A stretch of DNA of 64,000 nucleotides from CAIWHR01 sp039915505 (GTDB lineage Bacteria; Pseudomonadota; Gammaproteobacteria; Burkholderiales; Casimicrobiaceae): positions 1 through 64,000 of the forward strand of contig JBDSND010000118.1 in assembly GCA_039915505.1 (NCBI GenBank), given 5' to 3'. Within the stretch, counting starts at the first letter, position 1; each line of letters opens with the position of its first letter. The translations under genes and the position numbers were made by a program. The notes under the pieces are model-generated. The model worked only from the letters and a program-made list of their open reading frames with translations. It made no database searches and was not told where the DNA came from. Of this stretch, positions 8,371-16,938 are shown in pieces.

Positions 8371-9693
8371 ATGAGCGATACCAAACGTCGGGACTTCCTG
8401 AAGACGACGGCCGGTGTGGCCGCGGGCGCCGCACTCGGACCGCTGGTCTGGGTGAAGAATGCCGAGGCGCAGGAGTGGAAGAATACGCCCGAGAAGGGCG
8501 CGAAGCTGCGGGTGCTGCGCTGGAGTCGCTTCGTCCAGGGCGACATCGACCAGTACATGGCGAACGTGAAGAAATTCCAGGACAAGTACGGGATCGAGGT
8601 TCGCGTCGACAACGAAGGCTGGGAGGACGTTCGCCCGAAGGCGGCGGTCGCAGCTAACACCGGCGCGGGACCGGACATCATCCTGTCGACCAACGACGAT
8701 GCCAACCTGTATCCGGACAAGCTCGTCGACGTGACGGACGTCTGCAATTACCTCGGGGCGAAGTACGGCGGCTGGTATCCGGTCTGCGAGCAATACCTTA
8801 AGCCGGATGGTAAGCGCTGGATCGGCGTGCCCCTGGGCTGCGCGGGCAATGCCGTGGTGTACCGCGCCAGCATGGTCAAGGCGGCGGGCTTCGATAGCGT
8901 CCCCAAGGACACCGATGGCTTCCTCAAGCTGATGAAGGCCCTGCATGCCAAGGGCACCCCGGGCGGATTCGCGCTCGGTAACGCCACGGGTGACGGCAAC
9001 ACGTGGTGTCATTGGGTGGTCTGGTCGCACGGCGGCAAGATGGTCGACCAGAACAACAAGGTCGTGATCGACAGCCCGGAGACGATCCGGGCGCTCGAGT
9101 ACGCCAAGGAGCTCTACTCGACGTTCATCCCCGGGACGCTGTCCTGGCTCGATCCGAACAACAACAAGGCGTTCCTGGACAGCCAGATCTCGCTTACCAG
9201 CAACGGCATCTCCATCTACTACGCGGCGAAGAACGCCACGGATCCCAAGGTCAAGGATCTCGAGGCGGATATCTTCCACGCCAACTTTCCGATCGGACCG
9301 GCGGGTCGTCCCACGGAGTTCAACCTGTTCTTCAACCAGATGGTCTTCAAGTACAGCAAGTACCCCAAGGCCGCGAAGGAATTCTTGCGCTTTATGATGG
9401 AGGCCGACCAGATCAATCCTTGGGTCTCTGCGGCCATCGGCTACGTGACGCCGGCGTTGCGGACGTACGAGAACCATCCAGTATGGAAGGATCCCAAGGG
9501 GACACCCTATCGGGACGCGATGAAGATCATGCTGCCCTCGGGGTATGCCGGCAAGCTCGGCTATGCGTCGGCGGGTGCGCTGGCGGACTTCATCATGGTG
9601 AACATGGTGGCCGAGGCAGCGTCAGGGTCGAAGAGCCCCAAGGAAGCGGCCGAACGAGCGCAGAAGCGGGCGGAGCGCTATTACAAGGTCTGA
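8371..9693 (+). CDS. ABC transporter substrate-binding protein with Tat signal
   Basis: A 440-residue family 1 extracellular solute-binding protein that captures the substrate in the periplasm for the flanking importer. The N-terminus carries a twin-arginine signal, RRDFLK, followed by the hydrophobic stretch TAGVAAGAALGPLVW and a likely cleavage after NAEAQ. Tat export implies folding before export. AGGAGG lies just before the start codon. Binding proteins of this family take up sugars, polyols or related compounds. The exact ligand cannot be read; the acid dehydrogenase upstream hints at a hydroxyacid-linked compound. Confidence 0.9.
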   Translation: MSDTKRRDFLKTTAGVAAGAALGPLVWVKNAEAQEWKNTPEKGAKLRVLRWSRFVQGDIDQYMANVKKFQDKYGIEVRVDNEGWEDVRPKAAVAANTGAGPDIILSTNDDANLYPDKLVDVTDVCNYLGAKYGGWYPVCEQYLKPDGKRWIGVPLGCAGNAVVYRASMVKAAGFDSVPKDTDGFLKLMKALHAKGTPGGFALGNATGDGNTWCHWVVWSHGGKMVDQNNKVVIDSPETIRALEYAKELYSTFIPGTLSWLDPNNNKAFLDSQISLTSNGISIYYAAKNATDPKVKDLEADIFHANFPIGPAGRPTEFNLFFNQMVFKYSKYPKAAKEFLRFMMEADQINPWVSAAIGYVTPALRTYENHPVWKDPKGTPYRDAMKIMLPSGYAGKLGYASAGALADFIMVNMVAEAASGSKSPKEAAERAQKRAERYYKV

Positions 9694-9732
9694 TTTACGT
9701 CGGGCCGCGAACGCACGGCGGACTTGTCTGCG

Positions 9733-9766
9733 CGCGTTGAACCGGTGCGGGAGGCCGGTTCACGCG
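9733..9766 (+). promoter_or_regulatory. Strong intercistronic hairpin after the binding-protein gene
   Basis: TGAACCGG at 9738-9745 pairs perfectly with CCGGTTCA at 9755-9762, and an outer CGCG at 9733-9736 pairs with CGCG at 9763-9766. There is no T-tract. Hairpins at this place in binding-protein operons commonly shield the upstream message from 3' decay and give more binding protein than permease. That role is inferred from position. Confidence 0.6.
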
Positions 9767-9797
9767 CGCCCCCGCCCCCGCTCCCTTTAATCAAGCG

Positions 9798-9896
9798 ATG
9801 ACTCAATCCCCTTTATCCGCTGTCGCGCGCTCGTTACCGCCGTTCGCGACGGTCGTGACGTTCGCCGTGGCTCCAGGTCCTGGGCTGTCGCGCTGA
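9798..9896 (+). CDS. Possible 32-residue leader peptide before the permease
   Basis: An ATG at 9798 opens a 32-codon frame, beginning MTQSPLSAVARSLPP, whose TGA at 9894-9896 ends one base before the permease ATG. The permease itself has no visible ribosome binding site, so translation might be coupled to this frame. The product matches no family I know, and its own ribosome binding site is weak. It could equally be chance. Confidence 0.2.
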   Translation: MTQSPLSAVARSLPPFATVVTFAVAPGPGLSR

Positions 9897-9897
9897 A

Positions 9898-10848
9898 ATG
9901 GCGAGCACCGCAACCACCACCGTCCGAGCCCCGGCATCCTCGAGCCGGATCGAGCGTGCGCTCGATAATCGCCACGTCCTCGGGGTGCTGTTCATGCTGC
10001 CCGCGGCCGTGCTGCTGCTGGTGTTCCTCACCTATCCACTCGGACTGGGCACGTACCTCGGCTTCACCGACACCAAGATCGGCCGCGGTGGTGAATGGGT
10101 CGGGCTGGACAACTACATCTTCCTGTGGGGCGACGACGTCACGCGCCTGGCACTCTTCAACACGCTTTTCTACACGACTGTCGCCAGCATCATCAAGTTC
10201 GGGCTCGGTCTTTGGCTCGCCCTGCTGCTCAACAAGCACCTGCCATTCAAGTCGTTCTTCCGGGCGATCGTGCTGCTGCCCTTTATCGTGCCGACGGCCC
10301 TGTCGGCAATCGCGTTCTGGTGGATCTACGATTCCCAGTTCTCGATCATCAGCTGGGGGCTCGTCCGCCTGGGGCTTATCGACCACTATATCGACTTCCT
10401 CGGCGATCCCTGGAACGCGCGCTTCTCCGTCATCGCCGCCAACATCTGGCGAGGGGTGCCGTTCGTTGCAATCTGCCTGCTTGCCGGGCTGCAGACCATC
10501 TCGCCTTCATATTACGAAGCCGCCAGTCTCGACGGCGCCACCGACTGGCAGCAGTTCCGCCACGTCACCCTGCCGTTGCTGACTCCGATTATCGCGGTCG
10601 TGATGACGTTCTCGGTGCTCTTCACGTTCACCGACTTCCAGTTGATCTACGTGCTGACCCGCGGCGGCCCGCTCAATGCGACCCATCTTATGGCAACGCT
10701 TTCCTTCCAGCGGGCGATTCCCGGCGGCAGCCTCGGCGAAGGCGCCGCGATCGCGACGGCGATGGTGCCTTTCCTACTGGGAGCGATTCTGATCTCGTAT
10801 TTCGGTCTGCAACGGCGAGCGTGGCAGCAAGGCGGAGACGATCGATGA
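9898..10848 (+). CDS. ABC transporter permease, MalF/UgpA type
   Basis: A 316-residue inner-membrane permease with about six membrane helices, the first at about residues 34-55 (VLFMLPAAVLLLVFLTYPLG). The cytoplasmic EAA loop, which contacts the ATPase, reads EAASLDGATDWQQFRHVTLP. It is subunit one of the importer and overlaps the second permease by four bases. No clear ribosome binding site precedes the ATG, which follows a small upstream frame. The first 30 residues are polar and Ala/Ser-rich, as in many proteins of this family. Confidence 0.92.
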   Translation: MASTATTTVRAPASSSRIERALDNRHVLGVLFMLPAAVLLLVFLTYPLGLGTYLGFTDTKIGRGGEWVGLDNYIFLWGDDVTRLALFNTLFYTTVASIIKFGLGLWLALLLNKHLPFKSFFRAIVLLPFIVPTALSAIAFWWIYDSQFSIISWGLVRLGLIDHYIDFLGDPWNARFSVIAANIWRGVPFVAICLLAGLQTISPSYYEAASLDGATDWQQFRHVTLPLLTPIIAVVMTFSVLFTFTDFQLIYVLTRGGPLNATHLMATLSFQRAIPGGSLGEGAAIATAMVPFLLGAILISYFGLQRRAWQQGGDDR

Positions 10849-11732
10849 GCACGGCACCCGCAACACCCGAGACGGTCGATTCCGAGGGAATGAATTACCT
10901 CACGTCGCTGCCGCGCCGGGTGGTGAACGTGTACCTCCCGCTGGTGGTGTTTTTGATTGTGCTGCTCTTCCCGTTCTATTGGATGGTCATCACCAGCGTG
11001 AAGCCCAACGAGGAGTTGCTTGCTCGCGAAGGCAATCCATTCTGGGTTTATCACCCAACCCTCGATCACATCAAGAAGCTGTTGTTCGACACGTCCTATC
11101 CCGAGTGGCTCTGGAACACCGTCGTGATCTCCGTGGTCGCGACGTTGCTGTCGCTCTTTTGCAGCGTGCTCGCCGCCTACTCGATCGAGCGATTGCGCTT
11201 TCGCGGATCGCGCTACGTCGGGATGAGCATCTTCCTCGCCTACCTGGTCCCGCCGTCGGTGCTGTTCATCCCGCTCGCGACGATGGTGTACCAGTTGCAA
11301 CTCTTCGATACCCGCTGGGCGCTGATCCTGACGTACCCAACCTTCCTGATCCCGTTCTGCACCTGGCTGCTGATGGGCTACTTCAAGTCGATACCCTTCG
11401 AGCTCGAGGAGTGCGCGCTGATCGACGGTGCGACGCGGTTGCAGATCCTGATCAAGATCATCCTGCCCCTTGCCGTGCCGGGTCTCATTTCCGCCGGCAT
11501 CTTTTCCTTTACGTTGTCGTGGAACGAATTCATCTATGCCCTGACCTTCATCTCCTCGTCGGAGGTTAAGACGGTGCCGGTGGCGGTGATCACGGAGCTG
11601 GTCGAGGGCGACGTCTATCACTGGGGCTCACTGATGGCGGGGGCGCTGTTCGGCTCCTTGCCGGTCGCGCTGCTCTACTCGTTCTTCGTGGAGTACTACG
11701 TCTCCGGTCTCACCGGAGCGGTAAAGGAGTAG
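10845..11732 (+). CDS. ABC transporter permease, MalG/UgpE type
   Basis: A 295-residue inner-membrane permease, second subunit of the same importer. Its ATG at 10845 overlaps the TGA of the preceding permease (ATGA), implying translational coupling. Six membrane helices are apparent, starting with VYLPLVVFLIVLLFPFYWMV, and the EAA loop reads LEECALIDGATRLQILIKII. The frame is open far upstream in the shadow of the first permease, but only the part from 10845 is homologous. It ends the operon; no terminator hairpin was found after it. Confidence 0.92.
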   Translation: MSTAPATPETVDSEGMNYLTSLPRRVVNVYLPLVVFLIVLLFPFYWMVITSVKPNEELLAREGNPFWVYHPTLDHIKKLLFDTSYPEWLWNTVVISVVATLLSLFCSVLAAYSIERLRFRGSRYVGMSIFLAYLVPPSVLFIPLATMVYQLQLFDTRWALILTYPTFLIPFCTWLLMGYFKSIPFELEECALIDGATRLQILIKIILPLAVPGLISAGIFSFTLSWNEFIYALTFISSSEVKTVPVAVITELVEGDVYHWGSLMAGALFGSLPVALLYSFFVEYYVSGLTGAVKE

Positions 11733-11904
11733 TGCGCGCCCGACACGCATGCAAGCGAAGGCGTGGCGGGAAGCCCAGGGGCCGCCCCGCGCGCGCTCCG
11801 CACCCGTTCGACCGGGCTGGAGGAGTCGGCCGGCCGATTGATTTCCGCCCGCCGCCCCCCACCTCACTTCCGGTTAGAATAGGCAAATTACAGAGGAGCC
11901 GGCC

Positions 11905-12225
11905 ATGAGCGTTCAGGACACCATTCGACAGCAGGTCACGGGTAATCCCGTCGTCCTGTACATGAAGGGCACGCCGCAATTCCCTCAATGCGGATTTTCG
12001 AGCGCGGCGGTGCAGATGCTGAAGGCATGCGGCGTCGACGATTTTGCGACCATCAACGTGCTCGCCAATGACGAGATCCGCCAGGGCATCAAGGCCTACG
12101 CCAACTGGCCGACCGTTCCACAGTTGTATGTGAACGGCGAGTTCGTAGGGGGAGCGGACATCATGCGGGAAATGTACGAGTCCGGTGAGTTGCAGACCGT
12201 CCTGAAGGGCAAGACGGCCGCCTGA
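11905..12225 (+). CDS. grxD: Monothiol glutaredoxin, Grx4 type
   Basis: A 106-residue monothiol glutaredoxin that carries or transfers iron-sulphur clusters and helps iron sensing, usually with BolA-type partners. The CGFS motif is at residues 29-32, and the glutathione-binding TVPQLYVNGEFVGGAD segment is intact. GAGGAG precedes the ATG at a normal distance. It stands alone between the ABC importer and a strong terminator, so it is probably a single-gene transcript. Confidence 0.96.
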   Translation: MSVQDTIRQQVTGNPVVLYMKGTPQFPQCGFSSAAVQMLKACGVDDFATINVLANDEIRQGIKAYANWPTVPQLYVNGEFVGGADIMREMYESGELQTVLKGKTAA

Positions 12226-12242
12226 CGCGCGTACGTTCCTGG

Positions 12243-12276
12243 ACAAAAGGCCGCGCCCTTGAGCGCGGCCTTTTGT
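12243..12276 (+). terminator. Intrinsic terminator after grxD
   Basis: AAAAGGCCGCGC at 12245-12256 pairs with GCGCGGCCTTTT at 12263-12274 around a six-base loop, extended by two more pairs on the outside and followed by TTT. The stem is 18 bases past the grxD stop. The A-rich 5' arm would make it work on the minus strand too. Confidence 0.93.
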
Positions 12277-12439
12277 TTGCAGGCTGCGACGCTAGGTTCA
12301 GCAGTACGCTCTGACTCGGCACGTCTCGGCACCTTGATCTGCACCAGAGTAAACCGAGCCAGCACCATAAACGGGCATCGCGGCCATAGGGGACGTCGCT
12401 ATAAATCGTAAGTTATTGATCTAAATATAAATGGACGCC

Positions 12440-12455
12440 TGGCATGCGGCCTGCT
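12440..12455 (+). promoter_or_regulatory. Sigma-54 (RpoN) promoter candidate for the ammonium transporter
   Basis: The 16-mer TGGCATGCGGCCTGCT matches the RpoN consensus TGGCACRNNNNTTGCW at all but two defined positions and keeps the essential GG at -24 and GC at -12. It lies 76 bases before the transporter start codon. Nitrogen-regulated ammonium transporters are classic RpoN and NtrC targets. I found no convincing NtrC-binding dyad upstream. The AT-rich stretch at 12400-12433 might hold an alternative sigma-70 promoter. Confidence 0.5.
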
Positions 12456-12531
12456 CCGGATTTGTGCAGGTCGCGGGAGTGCGGCCCAATTTCGAGCGTC
12501 GGGTCTACCGCCGCCAATCCCGAGGGGATCC

Positions 12532-13734
12532 ATGGACAGTCTAAAGACGGGCAGCGATACGCTGTTCCTCCTGCTGGGCGCTGTGATGGTGTTGGCGATG
12601 CACGCCGGATTCGCGTTCCTCGAGCTTGGCACTGTGCGCAAGAAGAACCAGGTCAATGCGCTGGTGAAAATCCTGGTCGATTTCAGCGTATCAACGGTCG
12701 CTTATTTCTTCATCGGCTATGCGGTTGCCTACGGAACAACGTTTTTTGCCGGCGCGGAGGGTCTCGCCGCCAAGAACGGCTATGAGCTGGTCCGTTTCTT
12801 TTTCCTGCTCACGTTTGCGGCTGCCATACCGGCCATCGTGTCAGGGGGCATCGCCGAGCGTGCCCGGTTCAATCCGCAGCTCGCGGCGACGTTTGCCCTC
12901 GTCGGGCTCTTGTATCCATTCTTTGAAGGCATCGCTTGGAACCAGCACTACGGGATCCAGGCCTGGATGAAGGGCATGTTCGGCGAGGAGTTCCACGATT
13001 TCGCTGGCAGCGTGGTCGTGCACGCCTTTGGTGGGTGGGTGGGACTGGTCGCCGTGCTGCTACTGGGGGCGCGCCGCGGTCGTTACTCCCGCGATGGCGG
13101 CATCGCAGCGCATCCGCCATCCTCGATTCCTTTCCTGGCACTTGGGGCGTGGATCCTTTCCGTCGGCTGGTTCGGCTTCAACGTGATGTCGGCGCAGGCG
13201 CTCGACAAGATTTCCGGGCTGGTGGCGGTGAATTCACTGATGGCCATGGCCGGCGGGACCATCGCGGCGTTCGTGGCCGGCCGTAACGACCCGGGCTTCG
13301 TGCACAACGGGCCGCTTGCGGGGCTGGTGGCGGTGTGCGCCGGCTCGGATGTGATGCATCCGATCGGCGCACTGGTGACGGGCGCAGTCGCGGGCGCGCT
13401 GTTCGTGGTTCTCTTCACCCAGACCCAGAACCGCCTGCGTATCGACGATGTGCTCGGGGTATGGCCGCTGCACGGGGTGTGCGGGGCGTGGGGTGGGATT
13501 GCCGCCGGGCTGTTCGGCACCAAGGCGTTGGGAGGTCTCGGTGGCGTGGCGATGGGCTCGCAAGTGATCGGCACGCTGCTCGGCATCACGGTCGCTGTGG
13601 TGGGCGCGCTCGCGATCTACGGCATCCTCAAAATATGGGTAGGGTTGCGCCTAGATCCCGAGGAAGAGTTCAACGGCGCTGATCTCACCATCCACAAGAT
13701 CACCGCAACGCCGGAGCGGGAGGCGAGCTGGTGA
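12532..13734 (+). CDS. amtB: Ammonium transporter, Amt/MEP/Rh family
   Basis: A 400-residue inner-membrane channel for ammonium uptake, with about eleven membrane helices and no cleavable signal peptide, unlike E. coli AmtB. The two pore histidines are visible: His164 in VVVHAFGG and His314 in WPLHGVCG. The C-terminal tail after about residue 365 (VGLRLDPEEEFNGADLTIHK) carries the conserved segment that contacts PII protein. GAGGGGATCC precedes the ATG. No glnK gene is next to it, so its PII partner is encoded elsewhere. The upstream RpoN-like site suggests nitrogen-limited expression. Confidence 0.95.
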   Translation: MDSLKTGSDTLFLLLGAVMVLAMHAGFAFLELGTVRKKNQVNALVKILVDFSVSTVAYFFIGYAVAYGTTFFAGAEGLAAKNGYELVRFFFLLTFAAAIPAIVSGGIAERARFNPQLAATFALVGLLYPFFEGIAWNQHYGIQAWMKGMFGEEFHDFAGSVVVHAFGGWVGLVAVLLLGARRGRYSRDGGIAAHPPSSIPFLALGAWILSVGWFGFNVMSAQALDKISGLVAVNSLMAMAGGTIAAFVAGRNDPGFVHNGPLAGLVAVCAGSDVMHPIGALVTGAVAGALFVVLFTQTQNRLRIDDVLGVWPLHGVCGAWGGIAAGLFGTKALGGLGGVAMGSQVIGTLLGITVAVVGALAIYGILKIWVGLRLDPEEEFNGADLTIHKITATPEREASW

Positions 13735-13851
13735 GCGACACCGACCATGGCCACGGCGGAGCGTCAATCTAGGCCGGCGCAGCGCGCGTGAGAGTGGCTG
13801 CCGGTACGGACCGGGCAGGACCTGCCTCAGCGTCGCCCGACGTCTTGCCGC

Positions 13852-15993
13852 CTAAGTTCTCGCGCGATGCACCCGCCGTACGTCCTCGATGCGCTTCAGG
13901 CTGCGGATGACGCGCGCGAGGTGCTGGCGGTCGCGCACCTGGACTGAAAAGAACATCGCCAGCACGCCGCCGCCGTCCGGCCGCTCCATCGAGACATTGT
14001 CGATGTTGGCCTGAGCGTCGGCTATGGCAGTGGCCAGATCGGCCAGGAGGCCGCGTCGATCGTTCACCATCAGGCGCACCCCTGCATCGAACACGCCCGC
14101 CACATCCGGCGACCATTCGACGTCGATGAGCTGGTCGGCATCGGCGCGCTGTTTCTTGAGCAGCGCGCAATCGCGCTGATGGACCAGCAGGCCCTGACCC
14201 TTGCGGAACTGCCCGACCACCTTGTCGCCGGGTATCGGCCGGCAGCACTTGCCGTACTGGATGGCGACGCCTTCGACACCGCGTAGCGTCAACGCCCCAT
14301 CCTTGATCGGGACGGGCAGCGGCATGCCGCCAGCGGGCGGGTCGTCCGCCGGCCCGGTCCGGGTGAGTGCCTGGGCGACCACGAACGACAACCGCTTGCC
14401 GACGCCGATATCCGCCAGGATCTCGAGATGGCTCTTCGCGCCGTACTCGCGCGCCAGCGCTTCCCATCCTTCCCAGGTGATCGCTTCGGGAGAAACCTTC
14501 AGCGTCGCGAGGGCCTGGTTGAGCAGCCGCTCGCCGAGGGCTGCCGACTCCTTGAGCTGCAAGCCCTTCAGGAAATGGCGGATGCGCGAGCGTGCCTTGC
14601 CGGTGGACACGAACGATAGCCACGATGGATTGGGGCGCGCGGTCGGTGCGGTGATGATCTCGACCTGGTCGCCGTTCTTGAGCTCGGTGCGCAGCGGCAT
14701 CTGCTCGTAGTTGATGCGTGCGGCTACGCAATGGTGGCCGATGTCGGTGTGCACGCCGTAGGCAAAGTCGACGGCAGTGGCGCCGCTCGGCAGGGCCATG
14801 ATTTTGCCCTTGGGCGTGAACACGTAGATCTCGTCGGGGAAGAGATCGCCTTTGATGTGCTCCAGGAATTCCTTGGAATCGCGCGACTCGGACTGGATCT
14901 CGAGCAGGCTCTGCAGCCAGCGATGGGTCTCGCGCTGCGCCTCGGCGATATCGAGCTCGCCCCCGGACTTGTACAGCCAGTGCGCGGCGACGCCGGCCTC
15001 GGCGATGTGATGCATGTCGTGGGTGCGGATCTGGGCCTCCAGCGGCGTTCCGTACGGACCAAACAATGTGGTGTGCAACGACTGATAGCCGTTCGCCTTG
15101 GGGATGGCGATGTAGTCCTTGAACTTGCCGGGGATCGGCTTGTAGAGCGCATGCAGCACCCCGAGCGCCGCATAGCAGTCGTGAGCGTCCTGGACCAGCA
15201 CCCGCACGCCGTAGATGTCGAACACCTGCGCGAAGGTGTAGCGCTTCTCGCGCATCTTCTTGTAGACGGAGTAGACGGTCTTCTCCCGCCCGGACACCGT
15301 CGCGCCGACCTCGGCCCGCTGCAGGCCATCGCGCATCACGTCGAGCAGCCGGTTCATCACCTCGCGCCGGTTGCCCCGCGCGGCCTTGATCGCGCTCGCA
15401 AGGATCCGGTAGCGCAGGGGATAGAGATGCTTGAACGCGAGGTCCTGCAGCTCGAGATAGAGCGCGTTCAGACCAAGGCGATTCGCGATAGGGCCGTAGA
15501 TGTCGACCGTTTCCTTGGCGATGCGCTTGCGATGCGCCGGCGCCATGGCGTCGAGGGTGCGCATATTGTGCAACCGGTCGGCGAGCTTGATGAGGATGAC
15601 GCGTACGTCCTGCGCCATCGCCAGCAGCATTTTGCGGAAATTCTCCGCCTGGGCTTCCTCGCGCGACGTGAACTCGATCTGGTCGAGCTTGGAAAGGCCG
15701 TCGACCATATCGGCGACGGGCTTGCCGAACGAGCGCTCGATCTCGGTCTTCGAGACCTTGGTGTCCTCCATCACATCGTGGAGGAGGGCAGCGGCGAGCC
15801 CCTGCGCATCCAGTCGCCATTGCGACAGGATGCTCGCGACCGCGAGGGGGTGGGTGATGTAGGGCTCGCCCGACTTGCGGAACTGGCCGCGGTGCGCCGA
15901 TTCGGAGAACTCGAAGGCGCGTTCTACGAGGGCGACGTCAGGCGCCGCCAGGTAATGGCCGAGATGCCGGGTGAACTCCGCGATTTCAGCCAT
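13852..15993 (-). CDS. spoT: Bifunctional (p)ppGpp synthetase/hydrolase SpoT
   Basis: A 713-residue cytoplasmic enzyme that makes and degrades (p)ppGpp in the stringent response. The HD hydrolase domain (about residues 20-190) keeps His48, His72-Asp73 and Glu76-Asp77. The synthetase domain (about 230-350) has GYQSLHTTLFG, and the KFKD motif of bifunctional enzymes rather than the EXDD of RelA. A TGS domain (about 385-445) and a C-terminal ACT domain (about 640-713) follow. The gene is last in the operon yicC-gmk-rpoZ-spoT, 42 bases after rpoZ, and converges on the ammonium transporter gene. Confidence 0.96.
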   Translation of the reverse strand: MAEIAEFTRHLGHYLAAPDVALVERAFEFSESAHRGQFRKSGEPYITHPLAVASILSQWRLDAQGLAAALLHDVMEDTKVSKTEIERSFGKPVADMVDGLSKLDQIEFTSREEAQAENFRKMLLAMAQDVRVILIKLADRLHNMRTLDAMAPAHRKRIAKETVDIYGPIANRLGLNALYLELQDLAFKHLYPLRYRILASAIKAARGNRREVMNRLLDVMRDGLQRAEVGATVSGREKTVYSVYKKMREKRYTFAQVFDIYGVRVLVQDAHDCYAALGVLHALYKPIPGKFKDYIAIPKANGYQSLHTTLFGPYGTPLEAQIRTHDMHHIAEAGVAAHWLYKSGGELDIAEAQRETHRWLQSLLEIQSESRDSKEFLEHIKGDLFPDEIYVFTPKGKIMALPSGATAVDFAYGVHTDIGHHCVAARINYEQMPLRTELKNGDQVEIITAPTARPNPSWLSFVSTGKARSRIRHFLKGLQLKESAALGERLLNQALATLKVSPEAITWEGWEALAREYGAKSHLEILADIGVGKRLSFVVAQALTRTGPADDPPAGGMPLPVPIKDGALTLRGVEGVAIQYGKCCRPIPGDKVVGQFRKGQGLLVHQRDCALLKKQRADADQLIDVEWSPDVAGVFDAGVRLMVNDRRGLLADLATAIADAQANIDNVSMERPDGGGVLAMFFSVQVRDRQHLARVIRSLKRIEDVRRVHRART

Positions 15994-16035
15994 GCAGCGT
16001 GCTTACAAGTCGCGCCGGGGCTGTTCAGACTCGCG

Positions 16036-16242
16036 TCAACTCTGCCCCTTGAGCAGCAATTCGATGCCGACCTTACCGGAGGCGATCTCGCGTAGTGCAA
16101 TTACCGTGGGCTTGTCGCGTTCGGTGTCGACGAGCGGAGTCGAGCCGGCGGAGATCTGTCGCGCGCGATTGGTTGCGGCGAGGGTCAACTCGAAGCGGTT
16201 GGGGATTCTTTCCAGGCAGTCGTCGATGGTGATGCGAGCCAT
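16036..16242 (-). CDS. rpoZ: RNA polymerase omega subunit
   Basis: A 68-residue omega subunit that helps assemble and stabilise RNA polymerase by holding the beta-prime subunit, and that forms one ppGpp binding site. The opening MARITIDDCLERIPNRFELT and the AATNRARQI helix are diagnostic. It lies between gmk and spoT in the usual proteobacterial order, 21 bases after gmk. Length is somewhat below the 91 residues of E. coli, as is normal for betaproteobacteria. Confidence 0.97.
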   Translation of the reverse strand: MARITIDDCLERIPNRFELTLAATNRARQISAGSTPLVDTERDKPTVIALREIASGKVGIELLLKGQS

Positions 16243-16263
16243 AGGGGTGACCTCGGTGGGGTT

Positions 16264-16938
16264 TCAGGGGGCGAGCAGCGACTGCAGGAGCGCGTCGTGC
16301 CGCTTGCGCTGCTGTGGGGTCCGCAATCGGCTTGCGCGGACCACGGCGGCAAGATCATCGACGGCCTCAGCAAAGTCCTGATTAATAATAACATAGTCGA
16401 AGTTTCCGCAGTGCCGCATCTCTTCCCTGGCTGCTTCCAGGCGTCGGGCGATGACTTCGGGCGCGTCCTGGCCGCGCTTTTCCAGGCGCTCGCGCAGCAG
16501 CGAAAGTGACGGCGGCAGGATGAAGATGTGCACGGCGCCCGGGATGATCCGCCGCACCTGGGCAGCGCCCTGCCAGTCGATCTCGAGGAGTACGTCGTGG
16601 CCGGCGTCGGTCTCTGCCTTGAGCCACGTAGCCGACGTTGCGTACCAGTTGCCGTGTACCCGAGCATGTTCGAGAAACTCGCCGGCCGTGCGTAGCGCTT
16701 CGAAACGGGGCTCGTCGACGAAATGGTAATGCACGCCATCGATCTCGCCGACTCGCGGTCGGCGCGTTGTGTAGGAGACCGACAGCCGGATCGTCGCTTC
16801 GCGTGCCAGCAGGGCGTTGACCAGCGAGGTCTTGCCTCCCCCGGACGGCGCCGCGATGACGAAAAGGTTGCCCGTGGGCACGTCATGTCCGCTGGCAGGA
16901 TCGCAGGGATCCGCCGGGTCGGCGAGCCTGTCACTCAA
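16264..16938 (-). CDS. gmk: Guanylate kinase
   Basis: A 224-residue kinase converting GMP and ATP to GDP and ADP, needed for GTP and (p)ppGpp pools. The P-loop reads APSGGGKTS near residues 30-38. GMP-binding residues lie in SYTTRRPRVGEIDGVHYHF, and the lid region is RLEAAREEM. It overlaps the end of yicC by eight bases, so the two are probably translationally coupled. The first 22 residues are extra compared with E. coli, and a later start is possible, but the overlap supports the one given. Confidence 0.96.
   Translation of the reverse strand: MSDRLADPADPCDPASGHDVPTGNLFVIAAPSGGGKTSLVNALLAREATIRLSVSYTTRRPRVGEIDGVHYHFVDEPRFEALRTAGEFLEHARVHGNWYATSATWLKAETDAGHDVLLEIDWQGAAQVRRIIPGAVHIFILPPSLSLLRERLEKRGQDAPEVIARRLEAAREEMRHCGNFDYVIINQDFAEAVDDLAAVVRASRLRTPQQRKRHDALLQSLLAP

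Noticed and set aside
13769..15820. A 683-codon frame on the same strand as spoT
   Set aside because: It is another frame of spoT, with no recognisable protein; spoT itself explains the region fully.
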